DNA of 64,000 nucleotides from Microbacterium sp. AG1240 (lineage in GTDB: Bacteria; Actinomycetota; Actinomycetes; Actinomycetales; Microbacteriaceae), in the NCBI RefSeq assembly GCF_003635115.1, contig NZ_RBXJ01000002.1, positions 657,414 to 721,413 on the forward strand. The letters run 5' to 3'. The notes beneath the pieces were generated by a model. That model was not told the DNA's origin and searched no databases. It saw only the letters and a program-made list of their open reading frames with translations. Position 1 is the stretch's first letter. Each line of letters begins with the position of its first letter. Positions 35,741 through 44,045 of this stretch are shown piece by piece. The position numbers and the translations under genes are program-made.

Positions 35741-35783
35741 CCTCCGCAGCATCCGTCTCCGATGGGGGCGGATGCTGCGGAGG
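35741..35783 (+). terminator. Bidirectional hairpin terminator between hflX and the S9 peptidase
   Basis: A perfect 15-bp inverted repeat (35741-35755 with 35769-35783) around a 13-base loop, lying between two convergent stop codons. Each arm contains the over-represented nonamer GGATGCTGC or its complement. Confidence 0.75.
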
Positions 35784-35788
35784 AGTCG

Positions 35789-37708
35789 TCAGTCGAGGGT
35801 GAGCTCGGGCACGTCGGGCGTGTCGAATCCGAAGGCCGCGCCGAGGAACGCCAGCTCGCTCTCGAGCGCGTGCACGATCGTCTCGGCGCTGCGGAAGCCG
35901 TGCCCCTCGCCTTCGTACAGGACGTACGCGTGCGGGACGCCCCGCGCGACGAGGGCATCGCGAATGGCCTCGGCCTGCGCAGGAGGTACGACCGCGTCTT
36001 CCGACCCCTGGAGGATGAGCATCGGCACGCGGAATCGGTCGGCCGACGTCAGTGGTGAGCGCTCGACGTAGAGGGGTTCGGCCTCGGGGAGCGGGCCGAT
36101 GAGGCCGTCGAGGTAGCGCGCCTCGAAGTCGTGCGTGTCGGCGGCGAGGGCGCGGGCGTCCCCGACGCCGTACCGCGAGATACCGGCCGCGAAGACGTCG
36201 GTGCGGACGAGTGCCGACAGCACCGTCCATCCGCCGGCCGAGCCGCCTTCGATCGCGATCCGCGACGGGTCGGCCAGTCCGTCGTCGCTGAGCGCCATCG
36301 CGGCGGCGGCCACATCGTCGACGTCGACGACGCCCCACTGCCCGCGAAGGCGTTCGCGGTAGGGGCGTCCGTAGCCGGTCGAACCGCCGTAGTTGACGTC
36401 GAGCACGCCGATCCCGCGGCTCGTGAAGTACGCGACCTTGGCCGACGCCGCCGGTCCTACGTGGGAGGTCGGACCCCCGTGCACGAGGACGAGGTAGGGC
36501 GGCTTCTCGTCCGCCGGGGCGGTCGCCTCGGGATTCGTCGGGGGGTAGGCGAAGGCGTGCACGGGGCCGTGGGGTCCGTGTGCGGTGATCGGCCGCGCGA
36601 CAGGGAACCACTCGGGGCCCGGACCGTTCGAGTCTCCGGCGATGCACTGCACGACCGGGGTGTCGAGATCGCTCGCGTCGACGAGCCAGAGGCCGGCGCC
36701 ACCCGAGGCGGTGGCTCCCGAGACGAGCGCGCGCGTCGTCGAGACGTCTTCGACGGAGGCGCCCGCGACGATCGGCAGCGGCAGGGGCGCGACCCGGTCG
36801 CCGTCCACGACGACCAGCTGGTCGGCCCCGTCGGTGCGGACGGCGACGAGACGTCCGTCGTCGAGCGCTCCGAACCATCGCGTCCCGAGCACCCAGAGCG
36901 CACCGCCGGTGTCGGCGTCTGCCGGAGCCAGGGCGACGGGTGCGGCATCGCCCTCGACGCGCCAGAGATTCCACCGTCCGGTCGGGTCGTCGGCATACGT
37001 CACCTCGTTCGGCCCCGTCCACACCGGTTGCAGAGCGGCTGTGTCGAGGGCGTTGACCGTGCGTGGAGCGGATGCGCGGCCGTCGACGATCTCGGCGATG
37101 CGCAGCTGCGTGCGATCCCAGGGCATGTCGGGGTGGTTCCACGCGACCCAGGCCAGACGCGCGCCGTCGGGAGAGATGGCGGGTTGCGCGACGAAGTCGG
37201 TACCGCCCGCCACCCTGACGAGGCGACCGGCATCGTCGGCAGCCGACCCGTCGAGCGGGATCCGCACGATGTCGCGCACCGGCACCGGGGCTCCTTCATG
37301 GCGTTCGCGGACGGCCAGCAGCATCCCTCCGCCCCACGTCAGGCCGGCGAATCGCGCGGAGGGGTCGTCGGGGGTGAGTGGGCGCGGACGGCCGCCCGGG
37401 GTGAGGGCCCACACGCGCTGGTCGGATTTCTCGGAGAAGACCAGCTCGCCCTCGGCGGCGGTCCAGGCACCGCCCCCGTACTCGTGGACGCGAGAGCGCG
37501 CGCTCAGCGGAGCGGGGAGCAGGTCGTCGATCGATCCGTCGGGTCGTCGGCGCATGACCGTCGTCCGTCCGCCCTCGGAGGGCATCGTCTGACCCCACCA
37601 GATGTCGTCTCCGACGAAACGCGCTCCGTCGGTGCGCGGTGACGCGGCGGCGACGGACGTCGCGCGGAACGGGGAGGGCCAGGAACCGTAGGGGAGCGGG
37701 GAATCCAT
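35789..37708 (-). CDS. S9 family serine peptidase (acylaminoacyl/dipeptidyl peptidase-like)
   Basis: 639 residues. The N-terminal ~380 residues form a beta-propeller of WD/PD40-like strands ('AISPDGARLAWVAWNHPDMP'). The C-terminal alpha/beta-hydrolase domain has the nucleophile 'IEGGSAGGWTVL' (G-x-S-x-G-G), Asp in 'LQGSEDAVVPP' and His in 'EGEGHGFR'. 'VNYGGSTGYGRPYRERL' is a family block. No signal peptide, so cytosolic; it should trim short peptides that enter the propeller. The leaderless start is 6 bases after TAGGGT. Confidence 0.92.
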   Translation of the reverse strand: MDSPLPYGSWPSPFRATSVAAASPRTDGARFVGDDIWWGQTMPSEGGRTTVMRRRPDGSIDDLLPAPLSARSRVHEYGGGAWTAAEGELVFSEKSDQRVWALTPGGRPRPLTPDDPSARFAGLTWGGGMLLAVRERHEGAPVPVRDIVRIPLDGSAADDAGRLVRVAGGTDFVAQPAISPDGARLAWVAWNHPDMPWDRTQLRIAEIVDGRASAPRTVNALDTAALQPVWTGPNEVTYADDPTGRWNLWRVEGDAAPVALAPADADTGGALWVLGTRWFGALDDGRLVAVRTDGADQLVVVDGDRVAPLPLPIVAGASVEDVSTTRALVSGATASGGAGLWLVDASDLDTPVVQCIAGDSNGPGPEWFPVARPITAHGPHGPVHAFAYPPTNPEATAPADEKPPYLVLVHGGPTSHVGPAASAKVAYFTSRGIGVLDVNYGGSTGYGRPYRERLRGQWGVVDVDDVAAAAMALSDDGLADPSRIAIEGGSAGGWTVLSALVRTDVFAAGISRYGVGDARALAADTHDFEARYLDGLIGPLPEAEPLYVERSPLTSADRFRVPMLILQGSEDAVVPPAQAEAIRDALVARGVPHAYVLYEGEGHGFRSAETIVHALESELAFLGAAFGFDTPDVPELTLD

Positions 37709-37714
37709 CCCCTC

Positions 37715-37720
37715 ACCCTA
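37715..37720 (-). promoter_or_regulatory. -10 hexamer of leaderless promoter for the S9 peptidase
   Basis: TAGGGT on the minus strand, 6 bases before the ATG at 37708, in the 32 bases downstream of lexA. Confidence 0.55.
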
Positions 37721-37740
37721 GATCGGCGGTCGGACGTCGA

Positions 37741-38430
37741 TCAGACGGCCCGCAGCACCGCCACGACCTTGCCGAGGACGACGGCGTCGTCGCCGAGGAT
37801 CGGCTCGAACGCGCTGTTGCGGGGGAGGAGCCAGGTGTGGCCGTCGCGTCGGCGGAAGGTCTTGACGGTGGCCTCGTCGTCGAGCATCGCCGCGACGATC
37901 TCGCCGTTCTCGGCGTTCTGCTGCGAACGCACGACCACCCAGTCGCCGTCGCAGATCGCGGCGTCGATCATCGACTCGCCCGAGACCTTGAGCATGAACA
38001 GGTCGCCCTTACCCACGAGCTGTCGGGGGAGGGGGAAGATCTCGTCCACCTGCTGGTCGGCGGTGATGGGGACGCCGGCGGCGATGCGCCCGACGAGGGG
38101 CACGAGCGCGGCGTCGCCGACGGCCGGGGCGTTGTCGGCGGGGTTCTCGGCCGACGCGCCGGGGAGATCGATCAGCACTTCCATCGCCCGCGTCTTGCCG
38201 GGGTCGCGACGGAGGTAACCGCTCAGTTCGAGCTGATTGAGCTGGTGGGTGACGCTGGAGAGCGACTTGAGTCCGACCGCGTCGCCGATCTCTCGCATGC
38301 TGGGCGGGTAGCCGTGACGGCTGATCGAGCGCTGGATCACTTCGAGGATCGCCATCTGCTTGTCACTGAGACTCTTGCGGCGGCGGGTCTGCGGTTTGTC
38401 CCGGGCGCCGGACGGCATCGCGTCGCTCAT
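37741..38430 (-). CDS. lexA: LexA repressor
   Basis: 229 residues. SOS repressor that cleaves itself when RecA filaments form. The winged-helix DNA-binding domain is ~15-80 ('[20 protein letters not shown]'). The Ala-Gly cleavage site is in 'GRIAAGVPI'. The catalytic Ser is in '[15 protein letters not shown]' and the Lys in '[10 protein letters not shown]'. ATG 38430 is chosen from a GAGGGAG Shine-Dalgarno 8 bases upstream; the frame extends another 80 codons without family similarity. Divergent from the LysM gene, the usual actinobacterial SOS pair. Confidence 0.96.
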   Translation of the reverse strand: MSDAMPSGARDKPQTRRRKSLSDKQMAILEVIQRSISRHGYPPSMREIGDAVGLKSLSSVTHQLNQLELSGYLRRDPGKTRAMEVLIDLPGASAENPADNAPAVGDAALVPLVGRIAAGVPITADQQVDEIFPLPRQLVGKGDLFMLKVSGESMIDAAICDGDWVVVRSQQNAENGEIVAAMLDDEATVKTFRRRDGHTWLLPRNSAFEPILGDDAVVLGKVVAVLRAV

Positions 38431-38503
38431 TCTGGCTGCTCCCTCTCGCGCCCGAGGGGCGCCGGTCTTCGAATGTCGGAGGTCCGTGATGGTGTCTCCC
38501 TGT

Positions 38504-38523
38504 CGAAACCGTATACGGATTCG
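38504..38523 (-). promoter_or_regulatory. 20-bp near-palindrome upstream of lexA
   Basis: CGAAACCGTA followed by TACGGATTCG, an inverted repeat with one mismatched pair. It lies about 75 bases upstream of the lexA ATG. It carries CGAA/TTCG ends like a LexA site but with a longer centre, so the binding protein is uncertain. Confidence 0.45.
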
Positions 38524-38583
38524 CACGCACTCCGCGGCTGCCCGCCGCGTGTCGCGTTCGATCCATCTCCGAGAGGAACGGTG

Positions 38584-38616
38584 TTGACACCCTGACTGTA
38601 TCGAAGATAGATTCGG
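38584..38616 (+). promoter_or_regulatory. LysM-gene promoter with overlapping LexA-type box
   Basis: -35 TTGACA (38584-38589), 18-base spacer, -10 TAGATT (38608-38613). The 16-mer TCGAAGATAGATTCGG (38601-38616) covers the -10. It has TCGAAGA and TTCG at the same spacing as the recA box, matching the LexA consensus at about 9 of 12 fixed positions. Confidence 0.62.
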
Positions 38617-38685
38617 AAGAGAGCTTCGCATCCGGCGCTCCGGCCCGAGAGCCGGATGCGAATCTCTCACCTGAGGAGGAACCCC

Positions 38686-39042
38686 ATGACCACCATCGGC
38701 ATCGCCCCCGTCGTACCGACCACGCGCCTTCGTCTGACCGCACGCGGTCGCCGGGTGCTCACCGGTCTCGCCGCGTTCCCGTTCGTGGTGGCCATCGCCG
38801 TCGCGGCGATCAGCGGCGGTTCTGCTCTGGCCTCGCGCGATGCGGGTGCGCCCGCGGGTACGTTCACCGAGGTCACCGTCATGGCGGGCGAGTCGCTCTG
38901 GGGTATCGCCCAGGAGGTCGCGCCGTCCGCCGATCCGCGTGACGTGGTCGACGCGATCGTGCGGCTGAACGCCCTCGACGGGGTGGAGCTCTCCGCCGGC
39001 CAGCGGCTCGCGATTCCCGCGGAGTACTCCGCGGCCCCCTGA
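38686..39042 (+). CDS. LysM-domain membrane protein, candidate SOS division inhibitor
   Basis: 118 residues. One membrane helix at about 28-47 ('[20 protein letters not shown]') and a LysM domain at ~60-112: '[21 protein letters not shown]' then '[21 protein letters not shown]'. Proteins of this layout divergent from lexA (YneA in bacilli, Rv2719c/ChiZ in mycobacteria, DivS region in corynebacteria) delay cell division during SOS. The function is inferred from layout, place and the LexA-like box. The start follows GAGGAGGA. Confidence 0.85.
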   Translation: MTTIGIAPVVPTTRLRLTARGRRVLTGLAAFPFVVAIAVAAISGGSALASRDAGAPAGTFTEVTVMAGESLWGIAQEVAPSADPRDVVDAIVRLNALDGVELSAGQRLAIPAEYSAAP

Positions 39043-39050
39043 GCCCGCCC

Positions 39051-39056
39051 TACCAT
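39051..39056 (+). promoter_or_regulatory. -10 hexamer of leaderless promoter for hisC
   Basis: TACCAT, 6 bases before the GTG at 39063. Confidence 0.55.
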
Positions 39057-39062
39057 CGAAGG

Positions 39063-40148
39063 GTGACCACGAGGCTCGATGACCTTCCGCTCCGCGACGA
39101 TCTACGCGGGATGAAACCCTACGGTGCGCCCCAGGCGGCGTTGCCGGTGGCGCTGAACGTGAACGAGAACACCCATCCGGTGCCGGATGACGTGGCCGGT
39201 GACATCCTCGATGCGGTGGCGCGTGCCCTGCGCGATGTGAACCGCTACCCCGACCGCGAGTTCACCGCACTTCGCGAGGCGTTCGCCGACTACCTCGGCG
39301 AGGGGCTGACGCGCGAGCAGATCTGGGCCGGGAACGGGTCGAACGAGGTGCTGCAGCACCTGCTGCAGGCGTTCGCCGGACCCGGTCGTACCGCCTTCTC
39401 GTTCGATCCGACGTATTCGATGTACCCGTTATTGACGCGGGGCACGGGCGCCCGATGGGTGTCCGGTGAGCGGTCGCACGACTACACCGTCTCGCCGGCG
39501 TCGGCGGCCGAGCAGATCACCGAGGTGCGCCCCGACGTGACCTTCCTCTGCGCGCCGAACAATCCGACCGGAACCCCGATGACGCTCGACGTGATCGCGG
39601 CCGCCTACGACGCGACCGAGGGCATCGTCATCGTCGATGAGGCTTACCAGGAGTTCGCCCCGCACGACGCGCCCTCCGCGGTCACCCTCCTCCCCGGGCG
39701 TGAGCGCCTCGTCGTCTCGCGCACCATGAGCAAGGCCTTCGCCTTCGCCGGGGCCCGGGTCGGGTACCTCGCTGCCGACCCCGCTCTCATCGACGCGTTG
39801 CGACTCGTACGGTTGCCGTACCACTTGAGCGCGCTCACGCAGGCCGCCGCGACGGCGGCTCTGGGTCACGCCGACACGATGCTGAGCATGGTGGATGAGA
39901 TCGTCTCTCAGCGCGACCGGATCTCGGCGACGGTCGAAGCCCTCGGGTATCAGGCGCACGAATCGTGGACGAACTTCGTCCTGTTCGGTGGCGTATCCGA
40001 CCCCGCGGCGACGTGGCAGGCGTTGTACGACCGTGGCGTGCTGATCCGAGACATCGGCATCCCTCACCACCTGCGGGTCACGGCGGGCACCGAAGACGAG
40101 ACGACCGCGTTCCTCGACGCGCTGGCCTCGGTAGGATCGGGCACATGA
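39063..40148 (+). CDS. hisC: Histidinol-phosphate aminotransferase
   Basis: 361 residues. A PLP-dependent class I/II aminotransferase converting imidazole-acetol phosphate to histidinol phosphate. '[11 protein letters not shown]' and '[15 protein letters not shown]' at the N-terminus, '[12 protein letters not shown]', the Asp in '[11 protein letters not shown]' and the PLP Lys in '[12 protein letters not shown]' are all present. First gene of the his run; hisD, usually upstream in Actinobacteria, is not here. Leaderless GTG start. The hisB ATG overlaps its stop. Confidence 0.95.
   Translation: MTTRLDDLPLRDDLRGMKPYGAPQAALPVALNVNENTHPVPDDVAGDILDAVARALRDVNRYPDREFTALREAFADYLGEGLTREQIWAGNGSNEVLQHLLQAFAGPGRTAFSFDPTYSMYPLLTRGTGARWVSGERSHDYTVSPASAAEQITEVRPDVTFLCAPNNPTGTPMTLDVIAAAYDATEGIVIVDEAYQEFAPHDAPSAVTLLPGRERLVVSRTMSKAFAFAGARVGYLAADPALIDALRLVRLPYHLSALTQAAATAALGHADTMLSMVDEIVSQRDRISATVEALGYQAHESWTNFVLFGGVSDPAATWQALYDRGVLIRDIGIPHHLRVTAGTEDETTAFLDALASVGSGT
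40132..40137 (+). promoter_or_regulatory. Possible internal leaderless promoter for hisB
   Basis: TAGGAT inside the last codons of hisC, 7 bases before the hisB ATG at 40145. It could be a coding coincidence. Confidence 0.35.
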
Positions 40149-40753
40149 CCGGCCCCTCCCGAACCGCCTCGATCCGCCGCGCGACCAGCGAGTCGAGCGT
40201 CGAGTTGGAGCTCGATCTCGACGGGTCGGGCAAGAGCTCCATCGACACGTCGGTGCCCTTCTTCGACCACATGCTGATGGCGTTCGCGAAGCACTCGCTG
40301 ATCGACCTCACCGTCCGTGCCGCGGGTGACACGCACATCGACGCCCACCACACCGTCGAGGACGTGTCGATCGTTCTCGGCACGGCCATCCGCGAGGCCC
40401 TCGGCGACAAGGCCGGCATCTCGCGGTACGGCGATGCCCTCGTGCCGCTCGACGAGGCCCTCGCGCAGGCGGTCGTCGACATCAGCGGACGCCCCTACCT
40501 GGTGCACACCGGCGAACCCGAGGGATTCGAGCAGCACCTCATCGGGGGGCACTTCACGGGCTCGCTGGTGCGTCACACCTTCGAGGCGATCGCGTTCAAC
40601 GGCGCACTCACCGTGCACGTTCGCGTTCTGGGCGGTCGTGACCCTCACCACATCGCGGAGGCGGAGTACAAGGCCTTCGCCCGAGCGTTCCGCCAGGCCA
40701 AGGCGCTCGACCCCCTGGTCGACGGCATCCCGAGCACGAAGGGCGCGCTGTGA
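40145..40753 (+). CDS. hisB: Imidazoleglycerol-phosphate dehydratase
   Basis: 202 residues, the monofunctional actinobacterial form without a phosphatase domain. Metal-binding histidine motifs are '[14 protein letters not shown]', '[14 protein letters not shown]', '[15 protein letters not shown]' and '[19 protein letters not shown]'. Catalyses the sixth step of histidine synthesis. ATGA overlap with hisC and GTGA overlap with hisH indicate coupled translation. Confidence 0.97.
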   Translation: MTGPSRTASIRRATSESSVELELDLDGSGKSSIDTSVPFFDHMLMAFAKHSLIDLTVRAAGDTHIDAHHTVEDVSIVLGTAIREALGDKAGISRYGDALVPLDEALAQAVVDISGRPYLVHTGEPEGFEQHLIGGHFTGSLVRHTFEAIAFNGALTVHVRVLGGRDPHHIAEAEYKAFARAFRQAKALDPLVDGIPSTKGAL

Positions 40754-41400
40754 GCTCGCGTCCCGTCGTCGCGGTGCTCGACTACGGGTCGGGCAACGTC
40801 CACTCCGCCGTCAAGGCGCTGGTGGCGGCCGGTGCCGACGCCCGGCTGACGCGTGATCGCGACCTCGTGCTGGAGGCCGACGGCCTGGTCGTTCCCGGTG
40901 TCGGTGCCTTCGAAGCCGTCATGGGCGCGTTGCGCGCACACCGCGGGGGCGATCTGATCGATCGGCGCCTCGCCGGCGGCCGCCCGGTGCTCGGTATCTG
41001 CGTCGGCATGCAGGTGCTCTTCGAGCGGGGAGTCGAGCGCGGCGTCGACAGCGAGGGGCTGGGGGAGTGGCCGGGCGCCGTCACCCAGCTCGAGGCGCCG
41101 GTCCTTCCGCACATGGGGTGGAACACCGTCCGCCCCGACGCCGGTTCGCGCCTGTTCGCCGGCATCGAGCAGGAGCGCTTCTACTTCGTCCACTCGTATG
41201 CCGCACAGCGTTGGGAGCTCGATGTGCAGCCGCCGTTCCCGGCGCCGTCGCTGACGTGGTGCGACTACGGCGAGCCTTTCCTCGCCGCGGTCGAGAACGG
41301 TCCGCTGGCCGCGACGCAGTTCCACCCCGAGAAATCGGGGGACGCGGGCATCCGCCTGCTCGCCAATTGGATCGACGGCCTCGGCGCCGCTACTGTCTAA
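40750..41400 (+). CDS. hisH: Imidazole glycerol phosphate synthase, glutamine amidotransferase subunit
   Basis: 216 residues. Supplies ammonia to HisF. Class I amidotransferase triad: Cys in '[12 protein letters not shown]', and His with Glu in '[10 protein letters not shown]'. '[11 protein letters not shown]' is the family N-terminus and 'LPHMGWNTV' the channel-side loop. The GTG start overlaps hisB. hisF itself is not in the window. Confidence 0.96.
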   Translation: MSSRPVVAVLDYGSGNVHSAVKALVAAGADARLTRDRDLVLEADGLVVPGVGAFEAVMGALRAHRGGDLIDRRLAGGRPVLGICVGMQVLFERGVERGVDSEGLGEWPGAVTQLEAPVLPHMGWNTVRPDAGSRLFAGIEQERFYFVHSYAAQRWELDVQPPFPAPSLTWCDYGEPFLAAVENGPLAATQFHPEKSGDAGIRLLANWIDGLGAATV

Positions 41401-41404
41401 CCTC

Positions 41405-41449
41405 GTGCCACAGCGAGCGACCGGCGTCCGCGTGCACGAGGAGCCATGA
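41405..41449 (+). CDS. Candidate leaderless upstream ORF coupled to hisA
   Basis: 14-codon GTG frame ([14 protein letters not shown]) whose TGA overlaps the hisA ATG. TACTGT (41391-41396) lies 8 bases before the GTG, within leaderless range. The hisA Shine-Dalgarno GAGGAG lies inside its last codons. May be coincidental. Confidence 0.28.
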   Translation: MPQRATGVRVHEEP

Positions 41450-42192
41450 ACGATTTCGCGTCAACACCCGAGCTGATCCTCCTCCCCGCCGTCGATGTCG
41501 CAGGCGGCAAGGCCGTGCGGCTGACCCAGGGCGAGGCCGGAACCGAGACGAACTACGGCGACCCGGTCGATGCGGCCGCCGACTTCGCGCGCCAGGGTGC
41601 GGGTTGGATCCACCTCGTCGACCTCGATGCGGCCTTCGGGCGCGGGAACAACACCGCGGTGATGCGTCGTGTGATCAAGCAGGTGCGTGGCGTTCAGGTG
41701 GAGCTCTCCGGAGGAATCCGCGACGACCGCTCGCTCGAGGCCGCTCTCGACAGCGGCGCCAGCCGCATCAACCTCGGCACCGCGGCGCTGGAGAACCCCG
41801 AGTGGGCCGCCGATGTCATCGGCCGCTACGGCGACGCGATCGCGGTCGGCCTCGACGTGCGCGGTACGACACTCGCCGCGCGTGGCTGGACCCGCGACGG
41901 CGGCGACCTCTGGACCGTCCTCGCCCGTCTCGAAGACGCCGGCTGCAGCCGATACGTCGTCACCGACGTGACGAAGGACGGAACGCTCAAGGGCCCGAAC
42001 ATCGACCTTCTGCGCGAGATCGCGGAGCGCACCCCGAAGCCCGTCGTGGCGTCGGGCGGCGTCTCGAGCCTCGACGACATCGCAGCCCTTCGCGAGCTGG
42101 TCCCGCTCGGCGTCGAGGGCGCGATCGTGGGCAAGGCACTCTACGCCGGGGCGTTCACCCTGGCCGAGGCGCTGGATGTCGCCGGAGGGTGA
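41446..42192 (+). CDS. hisA: Phosphoribosyl isomerase A (HisA, probably bifunctional PriA)
   Basis: 248 residues. TIM-barrel isomerase of ProFAR. The two phosphate-binding halves are visible: '[16 protein letters not shown]' with catalytic Asp, '[17 protein letters not shown]', '[15 protein letters not shown]' with the second Asp, and '[16 protein letters not shown]'. Actinobacterial PriA also performs the TrpF reaction; whether this one does depends on the absence of trpF elsewhere in the genome. GAGGAG precedes the ATG. The next gene starts 17 bases before its stop. Confidence 0.95.
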   Translation: MNDFASTPELILLPAVDVAGGKAVRLTQGEAGTETNYGDPVDAAADFARQGAGWIHLVDLDAAFGRGNNTAVMRRVIKQVRGVQVELSGGIRDDRSLEAALDSGASRINLGTAALENPEWAADVIGRYGDAIAVGLDVRGTTLAARGWTRDGGDLWTVLARLEDAGCSRYVVTDVTKDGTLKGPNIDLLREIAERTPKPVVASGGVSSLDDIAALRELVPLGVEGAIVGKALYAGAFTLAEALDVAGG

Positions 42193-42946
42193 CGTTCCCG
42201 CGGGTGATTCCGCGGGGGTGCCCTGGGAGGGGCGACGCTTCGAGGACAATCGCCACGCGGCCGACGACGGTTCCGCCGACCCGGCGCTGCTGGTCGCGCT
42301 GACCGCCGACGCCGACGGAGCACGGGACGCGCGCGCGGTCGTCGAGGCCTATCGCACCGCTCGGCTGCTCATTCCACTGGTCGCCGACAAGGGCGACGAG
42401 GGCGTGGGCCCGCACGGTCTGGTCGTCGACAAGACGCAGGAACTGTCGATCGTCACCGTGGCCGCCCCCGACGGGCGCAAGGTGCTGCCGGTCTTCACGT
42501 CGGTCGATGCCATGAAACGGTGGGACGCCGTGGCGCGGCCCATCCCCGCCGACGGCGTGCGCACGGCGGTCGCCGCGGCCGGAGACGACACCGAGCTGAT
42601 CGTGATCGACCCGGGCTCCGACACCGAGTTCGTGCTTCGGCGGCCGGCGGTGTGGGCAATAGGTCAGGGCATCGCGTGGGAGCCCAGCCACACGTCGGCC
42701 GAGGTGTTCACCGGGTTGCAGCAGAGCGTCGGGGCCGAGCTCGCGGTGCTCGACTTCGCCGTCGAGCCGGGAGACCCGACCGACCGGCTGCGGGGGCCCG
42801 AGCTCATCGTCCACCTTCAGCTCATGCAGGGTCTCGAGCAGGATGAGCTCGATGCCGTCCTCGCGCGTCTGGCGCGCCGCTGGGCCGCCGACGACCGTAT
42901 CGCCGTGCTGGTCGACTCCCTCACGGTCAAACTCCACCGCGAGTAA
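42176..42946 (+). CDS. SseB family protein
   Basis: 256 residues. Resembles the SseB/YP_ family with an N-terminal domain: '[34 protein letters not shown]', split over ~40-75, '[14 protein letters not shown]', and a C-terminal half ending '[13 protein letters not shown]'. The biochemical role is unknown. It follows hisA in many Microbacteriaceae, here overlapping it by 17 bases. The first ~35 residues are acidic and flexible. A tandem repeat region starts 5 bases after its stop. Confidence 0.82.
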   Translation: MSPEGDVPAGDSAGVPWEGRRFEDNRHAADDGSADPALLVALTADADGARDARAVVEAYRTARLLIPLVADKGDEGVGPHGLVVDKTQELSIVTVAAPDGRKVLPVFTSVDAMKRWDAVARPIPADGVRTAVAAAGDDTELIVIDPGSDTEFVLRRPAVWAIGQGIAWEPSHTSAEVFTGLQQSVGAELAVLDFAVEPGDPTDRLRGPELIVHLQLMQGLEQDELDAVLARLARRWAADDRIAVLVDSLTVKLHRE

Positions 42947-42950
42947 CGGA

Positions 42951-43279
42951 CGCAGCATCCGCCCTCTCCCGAGGTCGACGATCGCGGCCGGCAGCGCGCG
43001 ACGTGGCGAGGTCTGCGGGCCGCGACGGAGGGCGCAGGGATGTCGGCCGCGCGCCATGCGGATGCGCAGCATCCGCCCTCCTGTTCGAGGTCGACGATCG
43101 CGGCCAGGGCGGGTGGCGCGACGGGCGCCCTGGACTTCGACGGAGGGCGCAGGGATGTCGGCCGCGCGCCATGCGGATGCGCAGCATCCGCCCTCCTGTT
43201 CGAGGTCGACGATCGCGGTCGGGAGCGCGCGACGACGCGAGGTCTGCGGGCCGCGCCGGAGGGCGCAGGGATGTCGGCC
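42951..43279. repeat. Three tandem copies of a ~115-bp non-coding repeat
   Basis: Copies begin at 42951, 43065 and 43180, each with CGCAGCATCCGCCCTC, then GAGGTCGACGATCGCGG, and end with GAGGGCGCAGGGATGTCGG. Copies 1 and 3 share their middle section (GAGGTCTGCGGGCCGCG), whereas copy 2 has a different middle. Junctions form a perfect 8-bp hairpin GCGGATGC-GCA-GCATCCGC (43058-43076; repeated near 43173-43191). All frames are partly open, but codon content is not gene-like. Together with the following hairpin, it fills the 442-base gap between SseB and DUF1844. Confidence 0.85.
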
Positions 43280-43319
43280 CCGAGCCAATCGGGGTAGGGG
43301 CCCCTCTCTTGGTTCGGGG
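43278..43319. terminator. Hairpin terminator-like structure after the tandem repeat
   Basis: CCCCGAGCCAA (43278-43288) pairs with TTGGTTCGGGG (43309-43319), 11 bp with one G-U pair and a 20-base loop. It lies between the convergent SseB and DUF1844 genes; the remaining 69 bases up to 43388 show nothing recognisable. Confidence 0.5.
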
Positions 43320-43388
43320 ACGACATCCCGGAGCCCGGAGTCGCAGCCCGCAGACCGGACCCCCGTCACACGCCCCGAGAGCCCGAGA

Positions 43389-43805
43389 TCAGTTGACCGG
43401 CCCGGTCCACTTCTCGCCCGGCCCCTTGCCGATGGGGTCGGGGATGACGGATGCTTCGCGGAAGGCGAGCTGCAGTGAGCGCAGGCCGTCGCGGAGCGAC
43501 CGCGCGTGCATGTCGCTGATCTCGGGCGCTGCGGCGGTGATGAGGCCTGCGAGTGCGTTGATGAGCTTGCGGGCCTCGTCGAGGTCGGTCTGGTGCGCCG
43601 GGTCGTCGGCGAGACCGACCTTGACGGCGGCAGCGCTCATGAGGTGCACGGCGGTGGTGGTGATCACCTCGACGGCGGGGACGTCGGCGAGGTCGCGTCC
43701 GGCCGATTCGGCCGAGCGTTCGCCGTCCTCCTCCCATCGCGTGAGTCGTTCGTCGCCGCCCTCGGGGGAGTCGGAGGGGACGTCGTTACCGGGAATCGTG
43801 TGCAC
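43389..43805 (-). CDS. DUF1844 domain protein
   Basis: 138 residues. The DUF1844 core spans ~45-125: 'ADVPAVEVITTTAVHLMSAAAVKVGLA' split around residue 45-70, 'LDEARKLINALAGLITAAAPE' and 'LRDGLRSLQLAFREAS'. This all-helical family is found next to infC in Actinobacteria, as here, divergently. Function unknown. The N-terminal 40 residues are acidic and disordered-looking. The GTG start at 43805 is assigned from the family start region; it lies 14 bases from the infC -10 hexamer. Confidence 0.88.
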   Translation of the reverse strand: MHTIPGNDVPSDSPEGGDERLTRWEEDGERSAESAGRDLADVPAVEVITTTAVHLMSAAAVKVGLADDPAHQTDLDEARKLINALAGLITAAAPEISDMHARSLRDGLRSLQLAFREASVIPDPIGKGPGEKWTGPVN

Positions 43806-43819
43806 GTGGTTCTCTCTGC

Positions 43820-43825
43820 TAGACT
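43820..43825 (+). promoter_or_regulatory. -10 hexamer of infC-rpmI-rplT operon
   Basis: TAGACT; transcription from about 43832 would give a ~215-base leader before infC. The leader contains several small GC-rich hairpins but no motif I can name. Operons of this kind are often autoregulated by L20 or IF3. Confidence 0.5.
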
Positions 43826-44045
43826 TTGGCGGGCTTCGGAGCTTTCTGTTCCGAACGAAAGAGGATCACATCCCACCCGCGCTTGCCGCTCAAGGCTACC
43901 GGGTCCACGCACTCCGCTCCGGTCGCCCGGGGTTGCACGGGTGTAGAGCCGGCGTTTCGCACGTCGAGTCGGGTGGAATGCGTCTTCTTCCGCCCGCGAC
44001 GCTCCCGTGTCGCGGTGGTCTCCCGCAACGTAAGAGGAGTCCCGC

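Noticed and set aside
33789..37142. 1117-codon frame antisense to hflX and out of frame with the S9 peptidase
   Set aside because: Crosses genes on both strands and shows no protein motif.
42951..43279. CRISPR array
   Set aside because: Units are ~115 bp and directly abut, with no short repeats separated by unique spacers and no cas genes.
42843..43478. Protein-coding interpretation of the tandem repeat region
   Set aside because: Several frames are open at once on both strands, codon usage is unlike genes, and the periodic 114/115-bp spacing is not a multiple of three throughout.
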